A stretch of 64,000 nucleotides of DNA from JBIOHP01 sp044449065 (GCA_044449065.1 JBIOHP010000023.1:1-64000); one strand, 5' to 3'. Counted from the stretch's first letter, positions 34,454-43,691 are shown. The notes: a model not told the origin generated them from the letters alone. Made by a program: numbers and translations.

Positions 34454-35638
34454 ATGAGTAAAGTTCGCGTCTTAGCAGGTACCCGGAAAGGGGCATTTAT
34501 TTTAACATCAGACGGCAAACGCAAAAACTGGGAGGTTAGCGGACCCCATTTTGCCGGCTGGGAGATTTACCATGCCAAAGGATCACCAGCCGATCCTAAC
34601 CGCATCTACGTCTCACAGACGAGCGGCTGGTTCGGACAAATCATTCAGCGATCCAACGATGGCGGCAAGACGTGGCAGCAACCGGGCATAAAACCGGGCG
34701 AACCCACAACGACTCCCACCGGGATGCCAATCGGTGAAAGCAACAAATTTGCCTATGACACTTCAAATACGGGAAAGCCGCTCACCACCCATCAATGGTA
34801 TGATGGCACTCAGCATCCGTGGGAGTTCAAACGTGTCTGGCATCTTGAACCCTCGCTGAACGATCCGGATACGGTGTATGCCGGTGTTGAGGACGCAGCG
34901 ATGTTTCGCACAACAGATGGCGGACAATCGTGGCACGAGCTTGCCGGTTTACGGGGACACGGCACAGGACCCCAATGGACGCCGGGAGCCGGCGGCATGG
35001 GTCTTCATACCATCTTGTTAGATAAAAGCAATCCCAAACGCATGTACGGGGCAATTTCCTCCGCAGGAGTGTTCCGGACTGATGATGAAGGTAAAACGTG
35101 GAAACCGATCAACAAGGGTTTACGCTCTGAATATATCCCAGACCCCAACGCTGAGATAGGCCATTGCGTTCACCGGATCGCCATGCACCCCTCGCGTCCG
35201 AATACGTTGTTCATGCAAAAACACTGGGACGTGATGCGCACCGATAATGCCGGAGAATCTTGGCAGGAAGTCAGCGGCAACTTGCCAACCGATTTCGGCT
35301 TCGTGATTGATGTGCATGCGCATGAACCGGAAACAATCTATGTCGTCCCTATTAAAAGCGACTCAGAACATTACCCGCTCGAAGGTAAGCTTCGCGTCTA
35401 TCGCAGCAAAACCGGCGGGAAAGAATGGGAAGCGCTCACAAACGGGTTGCCCCAGCGCGATTGCTACGTGAACGTGTTGCGCGATGCTATGTCCGTGGAT
35501 TCACTCGATCCATGCGGGTTATACTTCGGAACAACCGGGGGTCAGGTGTACGTTTCGCCGGATGCAGGCGATAACTGGTCGCCCATCGTACGCGATCTTC
35601 CAGCAGTATTATCAGTTGAAGCGCAGGTGCTATCGTGA
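34454..35638 (+). CDS. BNR/VPS10-type beta-propeller protein
   Basis: 394 residues. Repeated Asp-box/BNR motifs: 'RSNDGGKTWQQPG', 'RTTDGGQSWHELAG', 'RTDDEGKTWKPIN', 'RTDNAGESWQEVSG', 'RSKTGGKEWEALT' and 'SPDAGDNWSPI', six or more blades. No signal peptide, so the protein is probably cytosolic despite the family name 'exo-alpha-sialidase-like'; sialidase catalytic residues are not evident. GGAGAG precedes the ATG. The stop overlaps the next gene's GTG start, so it is coupled to a MoaD/ThiS-like protein, which hints at a sulfur-carrier-related job. Confidence 0.9.
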   Translation: MSKVRVLAGTRKGAFILTSDGKRKNWEVSGPHFAGWEIYHAKGSPADPNRIYVSQTSGWFGQIIQRSNDGGKTWQQPGIKPGEPTTTPTGMPIGESNKFAYDTSNTGKPLTTHQWYDGTQHPWEFKRVWHLEPSLNDPDTVYAGVEDAAMFRTTDGGQSWHELAGLRGHGTGPQWTPGAGGMGLHTILLDKSNPKRMYGAISSAGVFRTDDEGKTWKPINKGLRSEYIPDPNAEIGHCVHRIAMHPSRPNTLFMQKHWDVMRTDNAGESWQEVSGNLPTDFGFVIDVHAHEPETIYVVPIKSDSEHYPLEGKLRVYRSKTGGKEWEALTNGLPQRDCYVNVLRDAMSVDSLDPCGLYFGTTGGQVYVSPDAGDNWSPIVRDLPAVLSVEAQVLS

Positions 35639-35931
35639 TACGGGTGGTACTCCCCTATCATCTCCGGATGTTGGCGCATGTCGAAGGAGAAGTGCAGCTT
35701 TCTATAGACGGCGTACCATCAATCGCCACCATTCTTGATGCGCTTGAGGCGCGTTATCCGATGCTAAAAGGCACCATACGCGACCACGATACACACAAAC
35801 GACGACCATTTTTACGATTCTTCGCCTGTGAAGAAGATCTTTCGCTGCAGTTTCCAGACACTCAATTGCCCGAAGCGGTTGCAACCGGTGCAGAGCCATT
35901 TTTAATTATTGGAGCTATTGCGGGAGGATAG
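35635..35931 (+). CDS. MoaD/ThiS-like sulfur-carrier protein
   Basis: 98 residues with the ubiquitin-like beta-grasp pattern and a C-terminal 'FLIIGAIAGG' ending exactly in Gly-Gly, the requirement for adenylation and thiocarboxylation by a MoeB/ThiF enzyme, which is encoded 240 bp downstream. It starts with GTG overlapping the propeller gene's TGA. It could serve molybdopterin, cysteine or another thiolation pathway; no MoaE or other pathway gene is in the window. Confidence 0.85.
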   Translation: MIRVVLPYHLRMLAHVEGEVQLSIDGVPSIATILDALEARYPMLKGTIRDHDTHKRRPFLRFFACEEDLSLQFPDTQLPEAVATGAEPFLIIGAIAGG

Positions 35932-36083
35932 TGATTTAGTTCTCAAATTTATTTATTAAATATTGCACCAATATTGCATCTGAGAAAATTGATTGATAAT
36001 GATCCTGCAGAGATACCTGAATTATCACCTGTCCTTAAATCTGCTGTATTTTGTACAGCAAAGCGCTGCTTTGCTGCACTCCT

Positions 36084-36111
36084 CAACAATCCCGAGTTGT
36101 TGGGATTGTTG
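36084..36111. repeat. Inverted repeat between carrier and MoeB genes
   Basis: CAACAATCCC and GGGATTGTTG form a perfect 10-bp stem with an 8-base loop. Just upstream, GCAAAGCGCTGCTTTGC (about 36058-36076) is a second palindrome-like sequence. The frame running through here (35974-36165) has no ATG or domain and is rejected as a gene. Confidence 0.6.
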
Positions 36112-36170
36112 TACACGGTTCACTCCGAGACCATTGTCAAGATAGTTAGTTATGAATTCCCATAAATTGC

Positions 36171-37343
36171 ATGCCAAAAATACCTGACCAAAAAATAGAA
36201 TTTTCACCACAGGAAATTACACGCTACAGCCGGCATTTAGTTATGCCTGAGGTTACGATGAAAGGTCAGCGTCGGTTAAAAGCCGCGAGCGTGTTAATCA
36301 TCGGCGCAGGGGGACTTGGCTCACCGCTCGGATTGTACCTCGCTGCAGCAGGTATCGGGCATATTGGAATTGTCGATTTCGATATAGTCGAGCTCTCTAA
36401 CCTTCAGCGGCAGGTGCTTCATTCCACCCGCGATGTCGGCAGACCAAAGGTCGATTCCGCCGCTGAGCGTTTGCACCAGATTAATCCGGAAATCGAGATT
36501 AAAACATTCAAAACCCGAATCACTTCAGCCAATTCGATGCACATTATCCAACCCTATGATATTGTAATCGACGGGACGGACAATTTTGCAACGCGATATC
36601 TTGTGAACGACGCATGCGTGTTACTCGGCAAACCAAATATATACGGATCGATATTTCGGTTTCATGGTCAGGTCTCTGTGTTATCACCGCCGGCGGGACC
36701 GTGCTATCGTTGCCTATATCCTGAACCACCCCCACCTGAACTTGTGCCCAACTGCGCAGAAGGCGGAGTGTTAGGTATTCTGCCGGGTGTTATCGGATGC
36801 CTGCAGGCGACAGAGGCGATTAAATTAATTTTGGGCAAAGGTCAATCGCTTATCGGTCGGATTTTGCTTTTCGACGCGCTCGAAATGAAATTCCGTGAAG
36901 TTAAAGTACACCGTGATCCAAATTGTCCCATGTGCGGCGATAATCCTACAATCAAGGAACTCATTGATTACGAACAGTTCTGCGGCATCCGCGGCGACGA
37001 ATCGAACGGCTCGCAACTAACAACCGAATGGGATATGACGGTTGAAGAAGTAAAAATACGTCTCGACCGGGGCGATGAATTCGATATCCTTGACGTACGT
37101 AATCCGGAGGAATGGCAAATCTGCCACATTGATGGCGCAAAATTGATTCCGGTAAACGAACTACCAACTCGCATACACGAGCTCGATGCGGCGCGCGAAA
37201 TTCTGGTTCATTGCAAAACCGGAATCCGGAGCGCAAAAGCCGTGGCATTCTTGCATGAGGCGGGTTTTAAGAAAGTCAGAATAATCCGCGGTGGCATAAC
37301 TGAGTGGGCACAGAAGATCGACCGGTTGATGCCGAGGTACTGA
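36171..37343 (+). CDS. moeB: MoeB/ThiF-type adenylyltransferase fused to rhodanese (MoeZ-like)
   Basis: 390 residues. E1-like domain: nucleotide-binding GAGGLG at 45-50, the Arg/Asp set in 'LSNLQRQVLH' and 'DGTDNFATRY', zinc CYRC at 178-181 with CPMC near 258, and Cys195 in 'LVPNCAEGG'. The C-terminal rhodanese domain (from about 285) has active-site loop 'VHCKTGIRS'. Such fusions adenylate the Gly-Gly tail of MoaD/ThiS-like carriers and then pass sulfur to it from the rhodanese cysteine. The upstream Gly-Gly carrier gene is the likely substrate. Confidence 0.95.
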   Translation: MPKIPDQKIEFSPQEITRYSRHLVMPEVTMKGQRRLKAASVLIIGAGGLGSPLGLYLAAAGIGHIGIVDFDIVELSNLQRQVLHSTRDVGRPKVDSAAERLHQINPEIEIKTFKTRITSANSMHIIQPYDIVIDGTDNFATRYLVNDACVLLGKPNIYGSIFRFHGQVSVLSPPAGPCYRCLYPEPPPPELVPNCAEGGVLGILPGVIGCLQATEAIKLILGKGQSLIGRILLFDALEMKFREVKVHRDPNCPMCGDNPTIKELIDYEQFCGIRGDESNGSQLTTEWDMTVEEVKIRLDRGDEFDILDVRNPEEWQICHIDGAKLIPVNELPTRIHELDAAREILVHCKTGIRSAKAVAFLHEAGFKKVRIIRGGITEWAQKIDRLMPRY

Positions 37344-37618
37344 ATGTTATTATCGAGGATGTAAGCCGTCGTAAAACAATCCGATAGGTTAGAAACTTTC
37401 GAATGGCAATAACAAGGGTACAAAAACAGGCAATATTTTCATCGTAACAAGAACTTACGTGGTTTTTGATACCCCACCTTTTCTACTTCAGATTCCAGTA
37501 AGGTTGAGTATCGTGGTTTCCTTGTTCAGTTGGAACGAGTTAAACAGATTTACCGTTAATAATATCAATTATTCTACAAATCAAAACATTTTTTCACAAC
37601 TTTATAGGGATTAACATT

Positions 37619-38278
37619 ATGTCATTACGAATTAACGATCTCGCCCCCGATTTTACAGCCGCCACGACCGAGGGGAATATCCGTTTTCACGAATGGATCG
37701 GCAACAACTGGGCGGTGCTTTTTTCTCATCCCAAGGATTATACACCGGTATGCACCACCGAGCTGGGATACATGGCTCGTATCGCGCCTGAATTTACAAA
37801 GCGTAACTGCAAGATCATCGGCTTGAGCGTCGATCCGGTGGAGAGTCACAAAGGATGGGCGAAAGATATTCAGGAAACCCAGGGCGCTGCGGTGAATTAT
37901 CCGATGATCGCAGATACAAACCTCGCCGTATCGAAACTCTATAATATGCTCCCCGCCGAAGATGGAAATTCATCCGACGGCAGGACTGCAGCAACGAATC
38001 AAACGGTTCGTTCCGTTTTCATCGTCGGTCCGGACAAGAAAATCAAGTTGATGCTGACTTACCCGATGACAACCGGTCGCAACTTTGATGAGATTTTGCG
38101 TGTGCTCGATTCCATGCAGCTCACTTCACAGCATAAGGTATCAACGCCCGCCAATTGGAAGAATGGCGACGATGTTATTATATCGGGATCTGTGTCGGAT
38201 GATGAGGCAAAGAAGATGTTCCCTTCCGGCTGGAAAACGGTGAAACCATATTTGCGCGTTGTGAAGCAGCCAAAATAA
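37619..38278 (+). CDS. 1-Cys peroxiredoxin (Prx6-type)
   Basis: 219 residues. Peroxidatic Cys45 in 'DYTPVCTTELG', the Prx6-type long C-terminal dimerisation domain ('SQHKVSTPANWKNGDDVIIS') and 'TTGRNFDEILRVLDS'. No resolving Cys in the usual 2-Cys place, so an external reductant is expected. Reduces hydrogen peroxide and lipid peroxides in the cytosol. The 275-bp leader holds no gene and presumably the promoter. Confidence 0.95.
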   Translation: MSLRINDLAPDFTAATTEGNIRFHEWIGNNWAVLFSHPKDYTPVCTTELGYMARIAPEFTKRNCKIIGLSVDPVESHKGWAKDIQETQGAAVNYPMIADTNLAVSKLYNMLPAEDGNSSDGRTAATNQTVRSVFIVGPDKKIKLMLTYPMTTGRNFDEILRVLDSMQLTSQHKVSTPANWKNGDDVIISGSVSDDEAKKMFPSGWKTVKPYLRVVKQPK

Positions 38279-38413
38279 GTTAATCATTAGGCGCGCCCTC
38301 GTTTAACCTGTACGACGGATATCAGGATTAATCCGCTTTAAAACATTTTTACAGAAGGATAAAAGAAAGACCTAAGATTTAGAGAATTGCAGAATGAGAA
38401 AATGATATCGTAA

Positions 38414-41074
38414 TCATCGAGTATCATTCAGCAGAACAATATCGTTGGTTTGTTCGCCGCGCGCCAGAACGAGGTTCTTGCCATCTTTTGACCAGACAAA
38501 ATTAGGGATCAGTTCCGATTCGAAGTGCGTCAGTTGCGAGGGCGTGAAAGTGGCGAGAGACATAACCCAGATGTTTGAAACTCCGTTGCGGGTATCGACA
38601 TAAGCGATCGACTTGCTATCCGGCATCCACCGTAAACGCCCTGTGGTCAGGGGGAGATCAAACGTCTCAACCGGTTTTCCGGTTTCTGGGGAGAGGAGAG
38701 CATAGGTCCATTTCTTCTCAGCAGCTAGATACAAGCGTTCAAGAAGGGATTGACCGTCTGGTGAAACGCCGATACTGATTACGAAGTCTTGAGTTATCTT
38801 CACCGGTTCCCCACCCGAAACAGCGACCTTCCAAAGATTCCGTCGTCCGTTAGCGCGATAACTATCAAAATAGATCCATTGATTATCCGGGGCAAATCGC
38901 GGTTCATAATCATCCACCCCCGTTGTCAATTTTCGCTGGTTGTTGCCGTCGGCGTCCATAACCCAGATATGAGGCGTCGTGTCACGGTTCGATGCGTATG
39001 TGATGAATCGACCATTGAACGAGGCGGAAGGATTGTACTCTCCGAAAGGATTCGACGTCAATTGTCGGCGGTTCTTACCCTCTACGTCGATCATCCAGAT
39101 ATCGCTATTACCACTCACGATCGACGCATATACGATCCGGTTGTCGGGCATCCAATCAAGGCCTTCCAAACCTTCCATATAGGCATTCCGGGACGTAATC
39201 CTCCGCTCGCGGCGCCAATCACCACCCGGCAATATTTCGAGAGCGCTGTTGAAGCTCGTCTGGAGAGCGAGCATAGTCGATTGGTTTGAAGTAGCACTCA
39301 AGCTCTGGGCATTGTAATTAGTCAGGTCTGACGTAATGCGATAATAACTTCCTTCAATTATATTGACGTACCAGAGCTGAGAAGCGGCTCCGGTAATATA
39401 TTCCGCAGCGACAAAGACCAGCCCTTTGCTGTCGTTTGCCCATGCGATACGATCAACCGTATTCCATCGATTCGTAGTCGCGAACCGGAATGAGCCGTCG
39501 GACACTGATACGAGAAGCGGACTCGAATAAAGTTTGCCGATTGTACTCCCTGCGCCCACCGCAATCGTCTTTCCGTCCGGCGACCATGCTGGAGACACGC
39601 TTCCGTTAAGGAAGAAGTCCTCGCCTTTTCTCGAAAGGAGCTTTCGCTCGTTGCTATCATCGGCGGAACAGATCATGAGCGCTTCCTCACCCTCATCGGG
39701 AAACTGTCGCAGAAATGCAAGCTGTTTGTCATCGGGAGAAACGGCAACGGCGCCTGAAATGTCGCTGAGTATTTTCCGTGGCGTTCCGCCGAGCGTCGGT
39801 ACAATATTGAGCGCGCCACGACTGTCCTTGGGTGACGAGACGCTATAATAGACATAATCACCCTCCGGAGAGAATGTAAATCCCTGGTATCCAACGCTAT
39901 CCGGAGGCAGGACACGAACACTGCTCGCCGCATTAACCTGCCGCATCCACACGCTTTGTTTCCCGGATTCATCAACAGAATAGATAATGTATTTCCCGTC
40001 GGGGGATATTGCTGCCTGAAGCGGCATAGCGTCGGTCGAGATCCTTGTCGGTTTGAATGAGTGGAACGGCTGTATCCCCGACCCTTCACCTCCCGTGCCA
40101 TAGAACTTCCAGACAAGAGCTGCCGCCACGACAAGAACTCCGCCAATCCCCAGTATTAAACCGGTCTTCCTTTTGGGAACTGGAGTCGTTGCGGGCGGAT
40201 GGATAACGGGTACGTCACCCATCGGCGGTATTGGGTAGGCGGCGGTTCGCGTCACCTTTGTCGATTGTTTCTTCATGCGGCGCAGGTCGATGAGCATGTC
40301 GCTCATCGACTGGTATCTTTCCCCCGGATCTTTTTCCATCGCGCGGTAGAGGATATGCAAAAACTCTGCGGGCAAATCAGGTCTCAATCCCTGTAACGGT
40401 TCCGGCTCCTCATTTAAAATCGAGTACATCATAGCCGCTTCGTGCTCGCCGCGGAACGGCATGTGTCCCGTGAGCATTTCGAACAAGACCACTCCGAAGG
40501 AAAATATATCAGATCGCGCGTCAACTTCTCCGCCCTGAATTTGTTCCGGCGCCATATACGCAAGCGTGCCGACTGTACTGGATGTTTTTGTGAGCTTTAA
40601 CGAACCCTTCAGCTTGGCAAGACCAAAATCCATCACCTTGATCTGGTTTTTCGTGTTCACCATGATGTTTTCGGCTTTGATGTCGCGGTGCACGATGTCT
40701 TTGCTATGCGCTTCCTGCAATGCTTCTCCGATTTGGATTGCATATTCAATCGCATCATTCAGCTTCAATGTCCCGATTGAAACTTTATCGCGCAGCGTCT
40801 GTCCTTCGACAAATTCCATATCGATGAAACGCTGTCCCTCGTATTCGCCGATGGAATGAATGCCGCAAACATTCGGGTGGTTAAGCGCCGAGGCGGCTTT
40901 TGCTTCCTGAAGAAAGCGCGCCTGCTCCGATTCGTTTACCGTGAGGTGATGCGGGAGAAACTTGAGGGCAACAACTCTATCAAGCTGCAAGTCCTGGGCT
41001 TTATAAACGACGCCCATGCCGCCTTCTCCTAATTTTTCAAGGATTTTATAATGAGAAACAGTTTTACCAATCAT
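38414..41074 (-). CDS. Transmembrane Ser/Thr protein kinase with TolB-like propeller
   Basis: 886 residues from the MIGK start at 41074 (GGAG just upstream; a start four codons earlier is possible). Kinase lobe 1-270: glycine loop LGEGGMGVVY, Lys38, HRD with Asp131 and DFG with Asp149, all intact. A proline-rich linker leads to one membrane segment (about 305-328, GLILGIGGVLVVAAALVW). The rest is a WD40-like/TolB propeller (SPDGKYIIY-, SPAWSPDGKTIAV-type repeats) expected outside the membrane as sensor. Targets are unknown. Truncated 5' copies of sister genes occur at 32866, 33192 and 41170. Confidence 0.95.
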   Translation of the reverse strand: MIGKTVSHYKILEKLGEGGMGVVYKAQDLQLDRVVALKFLPHHLTVNESEQARFLQEAKAASALNHPNVCGIHSIGEYEGQRFIDMEFVEGQTLRDKVSIGTLKLNDAIEYAIQIGEALQEAHSKDIVHRDIKAENIMVNTKNQIKVMDFGLAKLKGSLKLTKTSSTVGTLAYMAPEQIQGGEVDARSDIFSFGVVLFEMLTGHMPFRGEHEAAMMYSILNEEPEPLQGLRPDLPAEFLHILYRAMEKDPGERYQSMSDMLIDLRRMKKQSTKVTRTAAYPIPPMGDVPVIHPPATTPVPKRKTGLILGIGGVLVVAAALVWKFYGTGGEGSGIQPFHSFKPTRISTDAMPLQAAISPDGKYIIYSVDESGKQSVWMRQVNAASSVRVLPPDSVGYQGFTFSPEGDYVYYSVSSPKDSRGALNIVPTLGGTPRKILSDISGAVAVSPDDKQLAFLRQFPDEGEEALMICSADDSNERKLLSRKGEDFFLNGSVSPAWSPDGKTIAVGAGSTIGKLYSSPLLVSVSDGSFRFATTNRWNTVDRIAWANDSKGLVFVAAEYITGAASQLWYVNIIEGSYYRITSDLTNYNAQSLSATSNQSTMLALQTSFNSALEILPGGDWRRERRITSRNAYMEGLEGLDWMPDNRIVYASIVSGNSDIWMIDVEGKNRRQLTSNPFGEYNPSASFNGRFITYASNRDTTPHIWVMDADGNNQRKLTTGVDDYEPRFAPDNQWIYFDSYRANGRRNLWKVAVSGGEPVKITQDFVISIGVSPDGQSLLERLYLAAEKKWTYALLSPETGKPVETFDLPLTTGRLRWMPDSKSIAYVDTRNGVSNIWVMSLATFTPSQLTHFESELIPNFVWSKDGKNLVLARGEQTNDIVLLNDTR

Positions 41075-41169
41075 AAGGAGCTCCACCCGAAGTTCCCGCC
41101 AAGAGAAAGCGGGATCCTCAAAGTCGCGATCACTCTCCCGATAAATCGGGATCGTGAGCTACTTTGGGA

Positions 41170-41199
41170 TTTATAATGTGATATGGTTTGTCCGATCAA
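41170..41199 (-). pseudogene. Ser/Thr kinase 5' fragment (10 codons)
   Basis: Reads (L)IGQTISHYK in frame on the minus strand, matching the conserved start of this kinase family, then stops matching. It lies about 100 bp upstream of the intact kinase gene, behind the hairpin CCCGATAAATCGGG. Very short, but the ninefold residue match next to the same gene family makes chance unlikely. Confidence 0.55.
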
Positions 41200-41394
41200 G
41201 TCTATCTCGCCAATAAAAGTAACCTTAAATATTTACTATCAAAATAAGTTAAATTCTTGTTAAAATAATCATTATATACACTATTCACAAATGTTAGAAA
41301 AGTACGTTTCGTAAAGGGCGACAGGGCATTCATCGCAATTCAAGATCATTTTCCCACGATTAACATCCCATGGCCTCGTACAGCGTCATCGCGA

Positions 41395-41476
41395 GTCCGA
41401 CTCCCGCCATTTTTTAGCAGGAGGCGGACGTCGCCTGCCCGACTTCGTAGTTCGGGCGGGCAATCTCCTCACCACC
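41395..41476. repeat. GTCATCGCGA-type palindromic repeat, copy 6
   Basis: Starts GTCATCGCGAGTCCGACTCC and ends GGGCGGGCAATCTCCTCACC, with the middle replaced by a longer G+C-rich palindrome. A yifB-like tail follows 67 bp later, keeping the repeat-then-tail order seen upstream. The rest of the 41200-41700 gap has no gene. Confidence 0.6.
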
Positions 41477-41542
41477 AAATTATACAGATTTAACAAGGCC
41501 AGCGATAAGAAGATTATCCGCCTGAATCCGCCACCCATCGGA

Positions 41543-41569
41543 CTGTATAGTAATTTGTGGGAAAAGTAA
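41543..41569 (+). pseudogene. yifB 3'-end copy K
   Basis: Nine codons LYSNLWEK-stop match LDRNLWE(x)-stop of other copies, preceded by CATCGGA instead of GGCGGA. It lies 25 kb downstream of yifB, beyond the main accessory zone. Confidence 0.55.
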
Positions 41570-41700
41570 TTATTCGATATATTTTTACAATGTTGATACA
41601 GCTATCTCTTAACAATAACAATTTCATCGCATTTAGATTGGTTCTGCGCTCAAAAACCAGAGTTGATGGCTAAAAACGATTTCTATTAAATTTAACATAT

Positions 41701-42930
41701 ATGATTAAACGATTAACTATTTTGTTTTTCGCGATGCAAATGTGTTCATGCATCGCCCGGTCGCAAATCGCGGGCTACCCTGATTTTGAAATCGTTGAGA
41801 GCGTTCCTGTTGAAACGAACCTCGATAATCCCGATATCCGGAAAACCCACGAAGTTTGGCTGGAGATGATCAACGGCGCAAAGAAATCGCTTGATTTCGA
41901 GGAATTCTATGTCTCGAATAAGAAAGGAGAGCCGCTGGAAGATATCCTCAATGCGATTGTGGAAGCCGGCAAGCGAGGAGTGCAAATCCGCTTTATCGAC
42001 GACAACAATATGCACAAGACCTATCCCCAGCCAATAGACAGCATTGGCAAACTTAAAAATATCAGCGTAAGAATTATCGATTTCGGAGCGTTGAAAGGTG
42101 GAATTCAGCATGCGAAGTATTTCATCGTTGACGGAGAGCAGGCATTTATCGGCAGCCAGAATTTCGACTGGCGCTCGCTCAAGCACATCCACGAGATCGG
42201 CGTGCGGATAGGGAAACCGGAGGCGGTGAAAATCTATCTGGATATATTCAATATCGATTGGGAACTTGCCGATGGGAACCAGCCCTCCCATCTCCCGGGA
42301 GTTCTCAAGAAGACGACATACAATGTCCCATTGAGGACGCTGGAAGCGCCGGGGGATACGCTGGTGTTTTTCCCAACGATGAGCCCGAAAGGATTGATCA
42401 CTGATTCAATGTTGTGGGATGAGACGAACATTGTCAAGCTCATCGATAATGCGAAGCACGATGTGATGGTGCAGGTGTTGACGTATTCTCCTGAGATCCG
42501 CCAGGGCGGGATGTATACCGTGCTCGATAGCGCGTTGCGCAGCGCCGCCGCAAGGGGTGTGCGGGTAAAACTCATTGTCTCCGATTGGTCAATCGGGAAG
42601 TACGTCATCGGCTATCTCAAGAACCTCGCAAGCATTCCGAATATTGAGGTGAAATTCACCTCCATCCCGGAGTACTCGAAAGGATACATCTCCTTCGCGC
42701 GGGTGGAACATTGCAAATACATGGTTATTGATTCGACCGCCTGCTGGATTGGAACGGCGAACTGGGAGAAGGGTTACTTCTATAATATCCGCAACGTCGG
42801 AGTGGTCGTTGAGAACAGCAAGATCAACCGCATCATACGCGGGATCTTCATGAAGAGCTGGGACGGATCGTATTCAACGCAGATCAAACCGGATGGAACT
42901 TATGAGGTAAAGGAGCACGGCGAAAAGTAA
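41701..42930 (+). CDS. Phospholipase D-superfamily protein, exported
   Basis: 409 residues. Signal region MIKRLTILFFAMQMCSCIAR; the C-S-C after a hydrophobic run could be a lipobox-like site. Two HxKx4D motifs, HAKYFIVD (about residue 140) with 'IGSQNFDWRS' and HCKYMVID (about 340) with 'IGTANWEKG', build the usual bilobed active site. The superfamily includes phospholipases, cardiolipin synthases and nucleases. The layout resembles PLD3/PLD4-like proteins. The substrate cannot be told from sequence. Confidence 0.9.
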   Translation: MIKRLTILFFAMQMCSCIARSQIAGYPDFEIVESVPVETNLDNPDIRKTHEVWLEMINGAKKSLDFEEFYVSNKKGEPLEDILNAIVEAGKRGVQIRFIDDNNMHKTYPQPIDSIGKLKNISVRIIDFGALKGGIQHAKYFIVDGEQAFIGSQNFDWRSLKHIHEIGVRIGKPEAVKIYLDIFNIDWELADGNQPSHLPGVLKKTTYNVPLRTLEAPGDTLVFFPTMSPKGLITDSMLWDETNIVKLIDNAKHDVMVQVLTYSPEIRQGGMYTVLDSALRSAAARGVRVKLIVSDWSIGKYVIGYLKNLASIPNIEVKFTSIPEYSKGYISFARVEHCKYMVIDSTACWIGTANWEKGYFYNIRNVGVVVENSKINRIIRGIFMKSWDGSYSTQIKPDGTYEVKEHGEK

Positions 42931-42959
42931 TATCGCGCCCTGATGATTCCGAATTTAAC

Positions 42960-43691
42960 TCACTCTCCCGCTCTCAAAACATAAATAACCCACGGCGCTA
43001 TCTTCGTCTCGCTCACCCAGTTGTAGGGTTCATTGAGATTCCCTACGGGTTTTAATATCTCGACCGGCGTTAAACCGGCAAGTTTATACGTTTCGAGGTA
43101 ATCTTGATCGTGCCATATTATGTCTTCAACCGGACGGCGGTCTTCCACATCGAGCATTACGATGAATACTTTCTCTCCGCTCTTCGCGGATCGGTTCTGA
43201 GGATAATCTTTCGTTGAGAAGGACGCCCATTCGTTGACATAGATTTCCGGCGAAGAAACCACACTCACGATGCATCCATTTGGATTGAGCAAACGTTTCA
43301 GAGATTGGAAGAGTAAAACCCTCTTCTCCATTGTGGGAATATTATCGAAGGTGAACGCGGATAAGATAAGATCATAGGTTTGCGTATCTAACCCATCGAG
43401 CTTGCCTTCCGGAACAAGATGATATTCCCCCTCCGGATCATTTTTCCGGGCGAGTGCGAGCATGGGCTCGGAAATATCCACCCCGACAACGTCAAAACCT
43501 AATTTACGCAAGAAGCGCGTAGACCGCCCTGTCCCGCATCCGAAATCGATGGCTTTCTTTCCTTTTACATGTTTGCTTATAATCGCAGGCAAATCCCGAA
43601 ACGCCAGATGGTATGTGCCGGGAAACTCAAGCCGATCATACGCTTCGGCGCGGACTTTATCGTTGTAGACGTTGAAGAAGTCGTTATTCAG
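42960..43691 (-). CDS. Class I SAM-dependent methyltransferase, probable CTG start
   Basis: The conserved core starts at 'KKAIDFGCGTGRSTRFLRKL' (motif I), 'VVGVDISEPML' (acidic loop) and 'YDLILSAFTFDNIP'. A TTG at 43592 would start the protein only 14 residues before motif I. The frame stays open upstream to a TAG and encodes LNNDFFNVYNDKVRAEAYDR then LEFPGTYHLAFRDLP, which looks like real N-terminal methyltransferase sequence. An AGAAGGA site lies seven bases before a CTG at 43691, and no ATG/GTG/TTG lies between, so I call the start there (243 residues). The methyl acceptor is unknown. Confidence 0.7.
   Translation of the reverse strand: MNNDFFNVYNDKVRAEAYDRLEFPGTYHLAFRDLPAIISKHVKGKKAIDFGCGTGRSTRFLRKLGFDVVGVDISEPMLALARKNDPEGEYHLVPEGKLDGLDTQTYDLILSAFTFDNIPTMEKRVLLFQSLKRLLNPNGCIVSVVSSPEIYVNEWASFSTKDYPQNRSAKSGEKVFIVMLDVEDRRPVEDIIWHDQDYLETYKLAGLTPVEILKPVGNLNEPYNWVSETKIAPWVIYVLRAGE

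Noticed and set aside
35974..36165. 63-aa ORF between the carrier and MoeB genes
   Set aside because: It begins at TTG, crosses two palindromes and has no domain; more likely intergenic.
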